A stretch of DNA of 64,000 nucleotides, from contig OY978104.1 of assembly GCA_963854735.1 (NCBI GenBank), positions 806,001-870,000 of the forward strand. Reading direction: 5' to 3'. Every line of letters begins with the position of its first letter. Positions within the stretch are counted from its first letter, which is position 1. A program made the translations under genes and the position numbers. The DNA is from Marvania coccoides. Its lineage: Eukaryota; Chlorophyta; Trebouxiophyceae; Chlorellales; Chlorellaceae. The notes under the pieces are model-generated. The model had not been told where the DNA came from. It did no database searches and worked only from the letters and a program-made list of their open reading frames with translations. This document shows positions 1 to 11,803 of this stretch, in pieces.

Positions 1-2408
1 GAGCGGCGGTGGAGAGGGACTGGCGTGGCGGTGCCAGCGTTCTCTCTGCGCACGCGGCACAGCGTAGGGTGCGGCGAGTTCTCCGACATCCCCACGCTGA
101 CCGCGTGGTGCGCATCTGTGGGGATCAAAATGCTGCAGCTGCTGCCGATTGTCGACACCTCGGTGAGCTGCACGTGGCGAGACTCCTACCCCTACTCCTC
201 GCTCTGCGTGTTCGCGCTGCACCCTATGTACCTCTCGCTGCGGGAGCTGGCGTCGCCGCTGCCTCCCGGCATTGCGGAGGAGATCGAGACAGCTCGCGTG
301 GATTTGAATTTGCCAGCCGTTGACTATGAAGGCACAATGGCAGCCAAACTGCGCATCGCGCGCAAGGTTTTCGACGCCGTGGGGCAGCACACGATGTCTG
401 GGGAGGAGTTCACCGCGTTCAGGGACGCCAACGACGATTGGCTGCGGCCTTACTCCGTGTTTTGCTTCTTGCGGGATCTTTTCGGCACCGCTGAGCATTG
501 GAACTGGGGCGCGTTTTCTATCCCCACCCCCGAAGTGTTGGCGCGGCTGAGCTCGCCCGAGCGCGAGTGGCACGCCACTGTTCAGTTCCACTGCTACCTG
601 CAGTTCCATTTGCATCGGCAGCTGGCCGCAGCGTCTGCCGCTGCCGCTGCCGCCAGCGTGGCGCTGAAGGGAGACCTCCCCATCGGCGTGGACAAGCGGT
701 CTGTGGATACCTGGGTGTCGCCAAAGCTGTTTCACATGGACACCTCCACTGGCGCCCCTCCTGATTATTTTGACCCAGGAGGCCAAAACTGGGGATTCCC
801 CACCTACAACTGGGAGGAGATGGAGGCGGACGAGTACAGGTGGTGGAAGCGCAGGCTCACCCACATGTCGCAGTGAGTATGATTGTGTACATGCATACTT
901 TTTATATTTTACGAGCCGAAATAATTGATTTCCCAAAATTTCCTATCAAAAATTTGGCTACTTTGCAATCACCAACCTCAGGTACTTCCAAGCGTACCGC
1001 ATCGACCACATCTTGGGTTTCTTCCGCATCTGGGAGCTGCCCGCGCACTGCCGCTCCGGCCTGCTGGGGCATTTCAGGCCCAGCGTGCCGCTGTGGCGCC
1101 ACGAGCTGGAGGCCCGCGGCATCTGGGACTTTGACCGCCTCTGTGAGCCGTACGTCACCCCTGCGCTGCTGGAGCGCACCTTTGGGGAGGGAGAGCTGGC
1201 GTCAGAGGTCGCTGCCCGTTACTTTGTGGAAGGCCCCGGCAGGCGCCTCAAGTTTCGCCCGCAGTATGCCACTGAGGCGGCGCTGTGGGCGCTGCGCCCC
1301 CGAGAAGGGCTGCCAAAGGAGCTGGCGGATGAGATTGACGCCACGAGGAAGGGGCTGCTATCGCTGCGACAAAACGTGGTGCTGCTGCGGGACCCTGAGG
1401 ACCCTGACAAGTTTTATCCGCGGTTTGGGCTGTCTTCGACTAGCTCTTTCCGCGACCTGGAACTGCACTGGCGAGATGAGCTGTGCAGCCTGCACGATGA
1501 CTATTATCACGACGGCAGGTTAGTGGCCATATAATGTTCCCCGTCTTTTTTCTTTACTACTAAAACTTCTTGCTCCAAGGTTCGAAAGCACACTTCTTTA
1601 CTTAAACCAAAAGCTGTTTCGATATTGGAAAAAAAAATGGACTCAAATATATTTCCCCCTCTTTCTTCTTGCAGGTCGGACTCAATTTGGCGGGAGCAAG
1701 CTATGCGCACGCTGCCAGCCCTGCAGGTAGGATTTTTTCTTCTTTTTTTCCCCCGGAATTTCCTAATGAATGGCTAGCATAAACGAAATTTACCCAACCC
1801 CGATTTATTTTGACTTTGCACCCTTCATATATTTTCTCTGCATTCCTTCAATCAATCTGCAGGGCGCCAGCGATATGCTGGTGTGCGGCGAGGACCTGGG
1901 CATGATCCCTGCCTGCGTGCACCCTGTCATGGAGGAGTTGGGCCTCGTGGGCCTGCGCATTCAGCGCATGCCTTCAGAATTTGGCGTTGAGTTTGGGGAC
2001 CCCTCAAACTATCCCTACATGTGCGTGGCGTCCCCTTCCTCCCACGACACAACCACCCTGCGTGCGTGGTACGAAGCGGACGCGGAGCGGCGCCAGCGGT
2101 TCTTCGTGAAAGCGCTGGAAGGGGAAGAAGGGGGGGCGCCGGCAACCTGCACGCCGGACATTGCAGCAGCAGTGATTCAGCAGCATCTGGACTCGCCTGC
2201 GGTGCTTTCGGTCTTCCCGCTGCAGGACCTGATGGCGATGTCGCCAGCGCTGAGCACTCGGCCCGCGGAGGAGGAGACGATCAACGACCCGACCAATCCT
2301 GAGCACTACTGGCGCTACAGGATGCACGTGACCGTGGAGGAGCTGGTGCAGGACCGAGAGCTGTGCGACAAGCTGCGATTCATGCTGGCAGCTTCGGAGA
2401 GAGCGTGA
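1..2408 (+). CDS. DPE2: 4-alpha-glucanotransferase, DPE2-type (5' end outside window)
   Basis: Cytosolic disproportionating enzyme (GH77) that moves glucosyl units from maltose to a glucan acceptor during starch breakdown. Four exons are visible: <1-872, 982-1518, 1675-1726 and 1863-2408 (TGA). All joins are GT-AG and keep the frame. The first residues in the window (VAVPAFSLRTRHSVGCGEF) are the start of the catalytic domain as in plant DPE2. The GH77 catalytic blocks follow in order: RIDHILGFFRIWELP (nucleophile Asp) across the first join, CGEDLG (acid/base Glu) at the start of exon 4, and SSHDT (third Asp). The N-terminal starch-binding domains expected in DPE2 would lie upstream of the window. 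The gene is convergent with EGT1, whose stop is about 390 bp downstream. Family assignment is secure; DPE2 rather than another GH77 enzyme is inferred from the sequence style. Confidence 0.9.
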
Positions 2409-2798
2409 GGAAAGCGCAATGGCGAATAAGAGAGAGCGAGAGTTTTATTGATAACGAATATACGGAATGTTCAGAAAGAGAGAGCGCAAAGACTCAATGA
2501 TTTATTCAGAGAATTGTTATATTTTTTTATTTGTGGTTTAGTATTAGCAAATTAACAAAGTGCAAATTGAATCAACAGAACAACGGTGCAGCGAGGGAAA
2601 ACTATGAACAGCGCAGAAGGGGATAATCCCATGCAGCGTAAAACGTTTTTCAATCCTATTCAAAATTTTGCAAAACTTCCAAAATTATAACAGAAACAGT
2701 TAAAAAATTCCAATCGAAGTTCTAATTATCCAAATATCTCTTTAGTAGTTTTCAACCCGAGGGCGCAAAAATCATTCATCCTTCCATGATTCAATTCT
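2409..2798. other. Convergent intergenic region, DPE2/EGT1 3' ends
   Basis: About 390 AT-rich bases between two convergent stop codons. It should hold both 3' UTRs. No coding stretch or RNA gene is visible. Confidence 0.6.
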
Positions 2799-5664
2799 TC
2801 ATTCCTTGTCCTTCACCACCCTGAACTTGGCAAAGACGTAAGGGTACTGCCTTTGGTAGTAGTTTCTGAAACTCTGCCGCCTGAGCGAGGGGTGAGTGTA
2901 AGGAGACCACCCCCGCAGCACAAAGTGGCAGCCGTCAAAAAAGTCAACCGAGTATTCGGGGTACCCAGGATCAGCAGCAAACCCCTCAAACGGAGCAAAC
3001 GGAGTGGCGGTCCACTCCCACCCTCCACCCTGCAGCTCTTCAGCTCCACTGCCCTCTCCACCGCTGCGCAAAACATGCTGGTGCTCGGCCTCTGTCATCA
3101 ACCGGCACCCCTGGTGCCAGCAGTACGCTTTCGCCTCAGCTAGGCTGCAGTACACCGGGCACTGCGCTACCTCTGCCCAAGGGAAAGAACCCTCCGGCAT
3201 GTGCACGTAGATCTCGCCAGAATTTGCGTCCACAGACCACGTAGCAGGCATGGTGAGGCCCTTCCCTTGGAAGTATGCAAAGTCTTCTGCATCCCATAGC
3301 GCTTCGTTGGCGTAGCCCTTCCCCCCGTCCGCCAGGACAAAGCGGCGGAATTCTTCAACGGTGACGGGGGAACGGGCGATGAAAAAATCGCCAACGCGCT
3401 CTGTTCGGCTGCCCAGCTCGTTGTCCCACACAAATCCGTGCTGCCGGGCGGGATCCAGGCCCATGCACACCTCCCCGCCTGCCACCTCAGCCATGCTGTG
3501 CGTGCTGTTGTGTTTGCTGGCCATATTGACAGCGGCACTGCGGTAGCTGCAGCGAGAGAGATAGAAAGGCGACATATCGGCGCTGTTGCTAGCGCTGTTG
3601 GTCTGTGGTGGTGGTCCTCCTGCAGAAACGGCAGCTAACGCCTCCTCCCACTGGCGTTTGCGCTGCTGAGCGGCCATGTAGCATAATGTTTCACAGTGCA
3701 TCATTTCGTGCTCCAGGGACATCGTCACAGCGTGCATGTCGAGGGAAGAAGCCTCGGTCTCCAGCACGTATTCCAGCTCCGCACGAACCTGGGGAGAATG
3801 AATTGCAAAATTCAAATGTTTTGCACCGAAATCAAAATTTGTTCATATCAGAATTTGTATGCCGCTCAAAAGGAAAAACTGAAATGAATAGATGCCGACC
3901 CGTGCTTCTCACCTGCAGCGTGTACTCTCGCAGCTCCGCTTCCGTCGGCCACTCTGCAGGCACGTCTGGGTGGGAGTGGCACTGCGAGGGGTCCAGAACG
4001 TTGGGGTCGATGCCCCGAGACAACATCTCGTCAAGAGGGGAGGCCTCGTGGAAAGGCAGCCTGGGAGGAAAAGAAATGGACAAGAAATTAAGGAAAAAAG
4101 AAAGAAGAAGGAAAATTTGTGGAGGATTTTTGTAGGGATGAGTAGGAAAATGATTTTTCCCTCACAGCTTGAGGCGAGAAAAAGCGGTCACGTGGCCATA
4201 GTAGAACCCAAAGGGGTGGCGCAGTTCGATGGGCTGCGCGGACCATTCTGGAAACTGCTCAAACAGGGCGTCAGTGTTGGCCCAGCAGCGGCGGAAACTC
4301 TCGACAGCTGGCAGCAGCAGCTGAACGGCGTACTTGGAGCTCGCCCAGGTGGCCTCCACACAAAGCCCACTAGCCTGGGCCAGCGCGCGGACGTCAGACA
4401 GCAGGAACTTGCGGCTGATTTCCATAAGGACCTGCGCATGGAGGAACGAAAAACAAATAGAATGTAGATTCAAGAGAAAAAATAAATTCAAGGAAAAAGA
4501 TATATGTAATTATTCAATTTTTTCTAGCAGTTGTAAAATCTTTCCACACCTTTTCATTTGCCTTGATGTCAACGCCAGGCAGCACCTCCTTCACGTCACT
4601 TTTGGCGCGCACCCACATCTCCACCTGCCTGCGCTCAGTGTTCACCACCGCGCTGTAATCAAACAGCTGCATGGCCCATTCAGCATCAGGGTGGTAGAGC
4701 GCGCTCAGTGCATGCTTCATTCCGTTCAAAATAAACTCCCTGGTGACCCCCTGAGAGTCGTCGTACGCAGCGTGCAGCACAGCAGGGTCTTTCCAAAGGT
4801 CTGTGCACAGCAGCAGCGCGGAACGGCTGCCCGCCGCCATCCGTAGCTCCCCCAGAAACTCCGCCGCTGCGCCCATCTCAAAATTCCCCACAGAGCTGCC
4901 CAGCCAAAGGATGCAGAGGTTTGCGCTCGGGTGCAGCGCTCGCGCTCTCGCCAGGCCAGGCAGGTACTCGGCCTCCACGAATTCGAGGTTGGTTTCTGGA
5001 ATTTCGGGGCATAGTTTTCGCAGGTTGCGCTGCGCCTGCACCAGGGCTTCTCCGGAAACGTCGATCCCCAGAAAATGCACAGCGTCTGCCCCGTCCCGAC
5101 GGGCCAGCGCCTGCAGCAGCACGGCGGTTTTGCTGCCGTCGCCGCAGCCGAGTTCCACGACGATGCCGCCGGCAGGGAGGTGGGCGCAAATGTCTTGGGA
5201 GTGCGCCACCAGCAGCCGCTTTTCTTCTTCGTAGGGATAGTACTCCTCTAGCTGCGTGATGCATTCGTACCTAAATAATGGAGATATTCAAAGAAGGGAG
5301 GGAAGGAAGGGAAGGGATTATGGGGGAGAAAGTATGAAGAAAGGGAATGAAAGAAACGACAGCGGTACGTCACGGGGAGAACCACAAATTTGAGACTCAA
5401 ACGTGTCGGAATTATTTCGGATCTGCAGATGCGGCGATAGTAATTCATTTGTAAGACCTACAGCTCAGAGCCTCGCGTGTCGTAGAGGAAGCGAACAGGT
5501 ACTGTTTTGGTGGGTTCACTCCTCAGTCCCTCGTCAAGATCGGCAATTGGCTCGCGGTGCCCATTCTCTGGCGTCGCTGGCGTGTTCTGCGGAAGTGCCG
5601 AGTCATCCAATGCCGGAATGCCCGACTTCGCCCGATCACATTGTTGAATTATTGATGGACACAT
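2799..5664 (-). CDS. EGT1: Ergothioneine synthase, EgtD-EgtB fusion (fungal Egt1 type)
   Basis: Predicted 775-aa fused enzyme for ergothioneine synthesis: histidine is trimethylated to hercynine, then coupled oxidatively to a thiol donor. Exons in transcript order are 5664-5462, 5270-4550, 4431-4166, 4060-3913 and 3788-2799; every join is GT-AG and the sum is in frame. The N-terminal half is an EgtD-like methyltransferase: VRFLYDTRGSELYE across the first join, and the SAM loop VVELGCGDGSKT. The second half has the DinB-like iron-binding segment LEHEMMHCET (HxxxHxE) and a formylglycine-generating-enzyme-like sulfoxide synthase domain with GGGWEWTATPF and RRQSFRNYYQRQYP near the end. Methyltransferase first and DinB/FGE last is the fungal Egt1 order. 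OvoA has the reverse order, so ovothiol synthesis is less likely. It is head-to-head with the small plastid protein gene at 5998. Confidence 0.9.
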
Positions 5665-5997
5665 TCTCTCACTTTCTGCTTGCTTTTATGGTGTCACAAT
5701 CAAACCAACTTATTCAATTCGACAATCGGTGGTTTCAAGCCCAAGTGATTGAGGCCAATCCAGCCAAAACGCGCCATTTTCTGCGAGTTTGCGCGTGTGC
5801 GGGTTTTTGGTTTTTTGAGTTTAAAGAGGGTTGAAGGCCCTGTTCCAGAGGTTTCACGCTTACATGAACGCACACATTTCCCGGCTGTACAGTCTTGACC
5901 TGCCCGGGGGGTCCTTTTGATATAGTTGTTTAATATCTTATTTTTCCTCCTTCGGTCTCCCTTCCTCCCTCTTTTCGCCCTCCTCGCCGGGAAAATC
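5665..5997. promoter_or_regulatory. Divergent promoter region, EGT1 / plastid membrane protein
   Basis: The 333 bp between two outward-facing start codons must hold both promoters. T/C-rich stretches lie just before the start at 5998. No clear TATA box or repeat was seen. Regulatory role is inferred only from position. Confidence 0.4.
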
Positions 5998-6530
5998 ATG
6001 CAGACGACGACGAAGTACTCGCGTGGGAGTGCGGCTTTCACAAGCTGGCAGCTCCCGCGCCTTTCCACGAGCTTGCCCCTGAGAGGCCTTCGCTCCGTCA
6101 TCGTTGCAGCCACCCCCCCCAACAACAGCAGCGACAATACCAGCAGCGACAGCAACATCGACTGGGACTCTGCCTGGAAAAGCTTCAAACGCGAGGTGCG
6201 GCAGGGCATCCCTGAGACGGAGCAGAGGAAAACCGCCACAGCAGCGCCTCCCAGGTATTGTTAATTTCTTGATTTCCTCCGTTCTCCCAATACCTTAATT
6301 TACGCACGCCGTCAATACCTTTAATTTGCAGGTTTAACCAGAGGCGGGAGTGGAACGGGGGCTCTATTGGCAGAGACATTAGGCGGCAAGAAGGATTTTT
6401 GTTGAACCTGTGGACTAAGGAGTCCTTCTCTCAGGCCGGCATTGCGTTGGTGGCGGTTCTCTTCCTGAGCATGCTGGTGCTGGCTGGCCCGCCGCCCAGC
6501 GACGGGCGTTGCACTCTTCCTTGGTGCTGA
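5998..6530 (+). CDS. Small plastid-targeted-type membrane protein, unknown function
   Basis: Two exons, 5998-6254 and 6332-6530, encode a 151-aa protein. The first ~40 residues are rich in Ser, Thr and Arg with few acidic residues (MQTTTKYSRGSAAFTSWQL), typical of a chloroplast transit peptide. A charged middle part (WDSAWKSFKREVRQG) follows. One hydrophobic segment (AGIALVAVLFLSMLVLAG) lies about 20 residues from the C-terminus and would be a single transmembrane helix. It ends in a short Pro/Cys-rich tail. I do not recognise the family. Transit peptide plus single helix suggests an accessory thylakoid or envelope protein, but that is inference. Confidence 0.65.
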
Positions 6531-7192
6531 GAAATTAGAATTGAAAGAAATCCTTTGGAAAAACCACTCACAAGAAAAAAGTTGTTTGCTTGTTGTATAC
6601 TAGTCATTTTCTAAACAATTTTCACTGCACCGTTGTGTGGGGCGTTCTCATTTAACCCCGGCTGCACTTTTCTCCTCCAAAATTCCTTTATTCAAATTAT
6701 AAGAACCATTGGCGGCACTTTTTACAAAGCCAATTCTTGATTTAATGCGAAAATTTGTTGAATTTATTCGATCCCATTTCAATGGGGAGATCAAATAGAA
6801 ATGTGCCTACTCTAAGGAATAGTTTAGGTAGAAAGAGAGAAATGCCCGACAGCTTCGGCCATTTGAGATGAGACAAAAATTAAGGAAGGAAGAGAGAACG
6901 ATTGATAGCAAACTTGAGAATCCAAACATTGCAGCACCATGCATACGTGGGTAAAAAGATAAGAAAAAACCAAATTGTGAATTTTTAAGGAAAGACATCA
7001 TCAGATACAGTATAATAAAACTTGCATTTATTCTTGTGATGAGAAATTTTTTTCAGGGGGGCTCGCCCATTTCCACAGAGACAAGGTGAGGAAAGCAATT
7101 CTGACGCAAACAAATACTCACTTTCTTACGACGCTCAATCTACAAAATCTACCTCAATTTTTTGCACTTCTTCTCGATTGAATAATCCTATG
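6531..7192. other. Intergenic region, no gene seen
   Basis: AT-rich DNA between the 3' end of the plastid protein gene and the possible extended 3' end of E2F. No open stretch with coding character and no RNA gene was recognised on either strand. Confidence 0.5.
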
Positions 7193-7376
7193 CTACGCAA
7201 AGCCCAGCCCTGCCAGCCCCGTCATCCCTTCATCATGCGGCCCGTCCTGGAACCATGCGTCGGGATCCAAGTTGCCAGGGTCGTGCACCTTGAGCAGCGC
7301 AGTGGGAGAGGCCGGCATCAGCCGTGGCGATTTCTTATTATTCGGACTAGACCCCGACATCCTATTGTGAAAGAGC

Positions 7377-8797
7377 TTAGGTAGTATAGGGGACTGCCCA
7401 TACAGCCCCCCCCCCCCCCCCGCCCTTTGCAATTGCCACCGCCATGGCCGCCTGTTCTTTCTTTTCCAGCGAATCCAGGGCATCGCTGCCTTCCCGCCCC
7501 GCGTGCCGCGCCTGCTGCGGCTGCTGCAGTGGGGGGTGCGGCAGAAACGTTCCTGGAGATAGCGAAGCCCCCATGGGCACCGTGTACAGCAGCATCTTGC
7601 CTTCTGGAGAGGATGGCATCGCTTGGCCAAAGAAGGCACCCGAGGGAGGCGCGGAAGGCCCCCCTGGCGCGCCCTGCGCTGGGCGAAGCACCATGGGGGA
7701 CGCAGGCAGGTCCTCCTCTTCTGCAGCGCGCGCCTCCTCCGGTTCTCCCGCCCCCAGGATCCTCCAAATCTCCACAGGGTCGCGCTTGCTCCGAACGATC
7801 ACAGAGCGCTGCTCCCCGCCTTGGGGGTCCGCCGCTGCGTCGGGGATCTCGAGAGAAGTGCCTTGGGGCGCCATAATTGCGATCACCTGGTCGCCCTGCT
7901 GCACCACATCCAAACTAGCGACATCAGCGTCGGTAATGTACAGCCGCATTTTATTGACCCTGTGCTGCGCCACTTCAGCTATGTTGGACCACATGAACGA
8001 TGTCAGATCATCCAGCTTGTGTTCTGCCTCCCGCAGCGCGTCTACTTCTTTGCGCAAAGCGGCCAGCTCGTCGTCGTCTTTGACAGCTGCTGCGCTCTTG
8101 ATGGGGGCTGGCTGCGCCACAGGGGAGGAAGGTCCGGCGCTTCCGGCTGCAGCAGCAGCCCCCAGAGGAGGTTTGTAGAGCAACCCGACTGCCGAAGTGA
8201 AGCTGACGGTGTTCTTGCAGCTCTTTTCAATGATGCCGATGCCCTCCAGCACGTTGGTGATGTCGTAGATGCGGCGTTTCTGCACCCCAAGACCCTGTGC
8301 GGCTTTGTTGAGGTCCAAACCGCCCCCAGGCGCGGCGTTGAGTTGCTCAATGAACTTTCGAGTGAGGAGACCTAAAGAGGAGTCATAGCGGCAGGAAGGA
8401 GTTGCGCCCACTGTGGAGTTCTCGGGAGACTTATAGCTGCTGTTGGTGGTTCGTCGGGAGCGCCTCGCGGCCATAGGCTGCGCGCCATCGCTGCCTGGGG
8501 TCGCCTGAAGAGCCTGAGCCAAGGTTAACAAAACAGGTGAATTTTGGTGATTCAAGGGCTATTCTAAGAGGGTTTGCGGCTTCCGACCACCTGTAACGTT
8601 TCAAAAATGAGTTGGGCAGCGGCTGGTTTGTGAAACAAACTTTGTACCTGTGGGCTTGAGCCGACAAGGTCGGCTTGATCGCCTCCAGACTGCACGGAAT
8701 TATGTATGAAAGTTAGCTCCAGCTGGTTCTCTAGACAACTGTTGAATCATTCTACGTTATTAATGCAGCTACTTACTGCACGGCGAGGAGTTCGCAT
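7377..8797 (-). CDS. E2F-family transcription factor
   Basis: Cell-cycle transcription factor that binds E2F sites with a DP partner. Exons are 8797-8777 (MRTPRRA), 8689-8648 and 8513-7377, giving 399 aa as sequenced. The two small 5' exons are inferred from phase-compatible GT-AG joins. The winged-helix DNA-binding domain is clear: [14 protein letters not shown], then [18 protein letters not shown] with the RRIYD recognition motif. A leucine-zipper-like dimerisation segment follows ([19 protein letters not shown]), then a marked-box segment with [20 protein letters not shown]. The C-terminus is uncertain. The reading frame ends soon after a 16-G run, but a one-base change there would open a longer C-terminus to about 7193 (see findings). 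Position inside the E2F family (activator or repressor) cannot be told. Confidence 0.88.
7406..7421. repeat. C16/G16 homopolymer inside the E2F coding exon
   Basis: Sixteen consecutive C on the + strand. On the coding strand it reads as a run of Gly codons near the end of the E2F frame. Runs of this length are prone to miscounting and to real slippage. Confidence 0.95.
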
Positions 8798-9105
8798 TCT
8801 TATCAGAGATTCATTATTTGTTTATAATTTCGAAACCAGCGAACCCTCCGCAGATATTTTGGCAAGAATAAGTGAACCAGACGCTGCTTAGATCATGTAC
8901 GTAGAGTTGAACAGCCATAGGCGGCGATCCGAGAAGCAAGAGAGCTGAGTTTTGGCTTCTGTCAAGAAAGGTTGGATTGGACTACTGGAGACAATTCTTC
9001 ATGTTTTTACTTGTAAGATGCATTAAAAATATTGCAAAAATACGTTGAAATTCGGTCGGATGCGCAGCATTCGCTTCTTCTCGGGTTGACTATTTTTTCG
9101 ATCGC
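8798..9105. promoter_or_regulatory. Divergent promoter region, E2F / hexosaminidase
   Basis: The 308 bp between two outward-facing predicted start codons should contain both promoters. No defined element was recognised. If the small 5' exon of E2F is wrong, the region would be larger. Confidence 0.35.
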
Positions 9106-11636
9106 ATGTGCTACATGGCAACCGCCACGAAAACCCGGCGCTCGATACTGTTCTGCATACTAGCCACAGCCTATGTAACTCTGGAACGTCTGCCGGGAGC
9201 TGCAGCAGCCAATCTGGTGTGGCCTCTGCCGTTGAACCACTCATCGACCGGCCGCCAACTCGTCTTCTCGCACCCCAAGCGCTTGAAGTTCTACGCCGAG
9301 GGCAAATACAGTTCCATCCTGGAAGAGGCCTTTGGGCGCTACCGCGAGCTCCTCCTGGACGCCTACCCAGCGCCAGTGGAGGACGACGACAGTAATTATA
9401 AGAATTATTCTTTCGACCGCCGCCACCTTTCTTCCTTGCTTTCTTCCCAGTCCTCGCACGACCTCATCACATCAGTTTCGGTGTTTGTGGTGTCCAGCGA
9501 CCAGAGCCTGGGCATCCAGGCCAGCGAAACGTGAGCAATACATTTTAAATGTTTTTTGCACTTCAGGTCAAAATTCTACGTATTACGTGTACCTCCTTCT
9601 TTCTATCCCGAGTAGGTACACTCTGCGCATCGGCCCAGAAACCATCATCCACGCCACCACCGTTTTTGGCGCTCTGCGAGCTTTGGAGACCCTCTCTCAG
9701 CTGGCCCGCTCCGTTCCTGTGGACGGCTCACTCCTGGCCACGCTGCCAGGCCCGCTGGTGGACGCCCTGACTGGTGGCGACGACGACAGCAGCGATCCTA
9801 ATGTCAAATTTTCTGATTCTGAATCAGATTCTGATTCTGAGGGGGAGAATGAAGACGACGATGATTTCAATGCTGTAGGAAGAAAGCACCACCACGGCCA
9901 CCACAAGAAGCACCACAAGCACCACCACCGCCATCATAAAAGCGACGAACGCCGCATCATCGTCATCACAGAAGCAGCGATCTACGACACGCCGCGCTTC
10001 CGCCACCGCGGCCTGCTCATCGATACCGCCCGCCACTTTCTTCCTGTGCCTCTGATCAAGGCGCACTTGGACGCCATGGCGGCAACAAAGCTCAACGTGC
10101 TGCACTGGCACATTATAGACGACCAAAGCTTCCCGTACAAGAGCGATGCGCTCCCTGAGCTGGCACGGGAAGGTGCGTTCTCGCCCGATGCAGTGTATAC
10201 CAGCGACGATATCGACGATATTGTGACGTTCGCGCGCGCGAGAGGCATTCGAGTCGTTCCAGAGTTTGATTCGCCGGGCCATGCAGCGGCCTGGGGCAAG
10301 TCCCACCCTGAAATCATGAGCAACTGCGGGGAAGAGGTAAAATTTCGAGGCGTTTTATTTTTGCTGGTTATGTATTGAATATGAAATATGAAATAATTGC
10401 ATTTTTTATTCATTCAGGGTCAAGCTGCTGCCCCCATGGACCCCTCCAAAGAGGGCACCTACACGCTGCTGTGGTTGCTGCTGCGGGAGGCATCTCGCCG
10501 CTTCCCCGACGCTTTTGTTCACATCGGCGGCGATGAGGTTGATTTGGAGTGCTGGCGGAGCGACCCAGACGTGAAGGCTTGGATGTCTGAGCAGGGAATG
10601 AGGAGCGCCGAGCAGGCCCTGGCCTATCACACCCACAGGTTAGTTTACTTTCTTAAATATATATATCCATAAATCTGAAGAAATTGTTTTAATAAGTAGA
10701 GTAGAGAGGTCTTAAAGTTCTAAAATCTTAAAATAATTGAGTGTTGTTGTTTTGGGTGGTGTGCGTGAGGTTTTAAATAGTTTAAATAAATTTCATTCTC
10801 AATTCTTATTTCAAATTGTGTGCCATTCATTAATCAACCATCTCCCTGCCCATGCTACGCGCAGGGTTGTGAAGCTGGCGGAAGCTGCAGGAAAGAAGGT
10901 GATAGCTTGGCAGGAAGCCGTCGATGGCCCCGGCGGCTCTGAACTTTTGCCGGAGTCTGCCGTTGTTCAGGTCTGGAAGTGGTCAAAGGACCTTGGAAAC
11001 AGGCTCAGCGCCCTTGCGCGGCGCAGCGCCATGGAGCTTCAGCCTTCCAGCGCTGATTTAAATCCCAATGAGAGCTCTCCCGATGAGTTCTGGCTGAGTG
11101 AGCTTGAACGGGTGACATCTGCCGGGCATTTGGCGGTGCTATCGGCCCCCTGGTACCTGAACCTGGCCCCTGGAGGTGACGATCACACCTGGCAGCGCTA
11201 CTGGGAGGTGAGAACAGCTTATGTCTCGACTTATGTCTATCGACGCTGGATTTTCTCCAAAATAATCAAATTTTTCACTGGCTAAATAAACATCAATTCA
11301 TAACTAATTGAGAAAAAAAACTACTTCCCAAATAAAATTCAGGTGGAGCCGCTGAATTTCAAGGGCAGCTTGGACCAAAAGGAGAGAGTGATCGGCGGCG
11401 AAGCCTGCGTGTGGGGTGAGGTTGTTGACGCCACGAACGCGCTGCAAAAGACGTGGCCGCTGGCAGCGGCCGTGGGCGAGCGACTGTGGTCTGACGAGAG
11501 CGTGAGGGACGCTGAGGACGCCAGGCAGCGGCTGGAGGCGTTCCGTTGTCTGTTATTGTGGCGGGGGATCCCAGCTGAGCCCGTAGGGCCTGGAATCTGC
11601 CACCCAGATGTGGAGGCAAGGGTGAGTGGGGTTTAG
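9106..11636 (+). CDS. Beta-N-acetylhexosaminidase (GH20), secretory
   Basis: Lysosomal or secreted exo-hydrolase that removes terminal beta-linked GlcNAc/GalNAc. Exons are 9106-9530, 9616-10336, 10418-10638, 10865-11207 and 11343-11636, encoding 667 aa. An N-terminal hydrophobic signal (SILFCILATAYVTL) follows a basic start; ATG at 9115 is an alternative. A GH20b-like domain precedes the catalytic barrel. The barrel shows RGLLIDTARHFLP, LNVLHWHIIDDQSFP, VVPEFDSPGHAAAW and the catalytic pair in HIGGDEV (Asp-Glu), then GGEACVWGE and AAAVGERLWS. Between the two domains is an unusual insert at about 9800-9950 rich in Asp/Ser/Glu and then His/Lys. The protein ends in a Cys-containing GH20-like tail. 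Chitin, glycoprotein or other substrate cannot be told. Confidence 0.93.
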
Positions 11637-11803
11637 GCTGAGAGCGCCTAGCCGGGAAGTGTCACAGATTCGCTGCAGCTTCCTGCGAAGTACATTTAAG
11701 AATTGTTTTTTGCAAATTGTACATGTGGGAGTTTTGAGCATTTTTGAGCCATGCTACGCATTTTATACATACTTTTGTACCGTCAATTTTATTGTTGTGT
11801 AAT

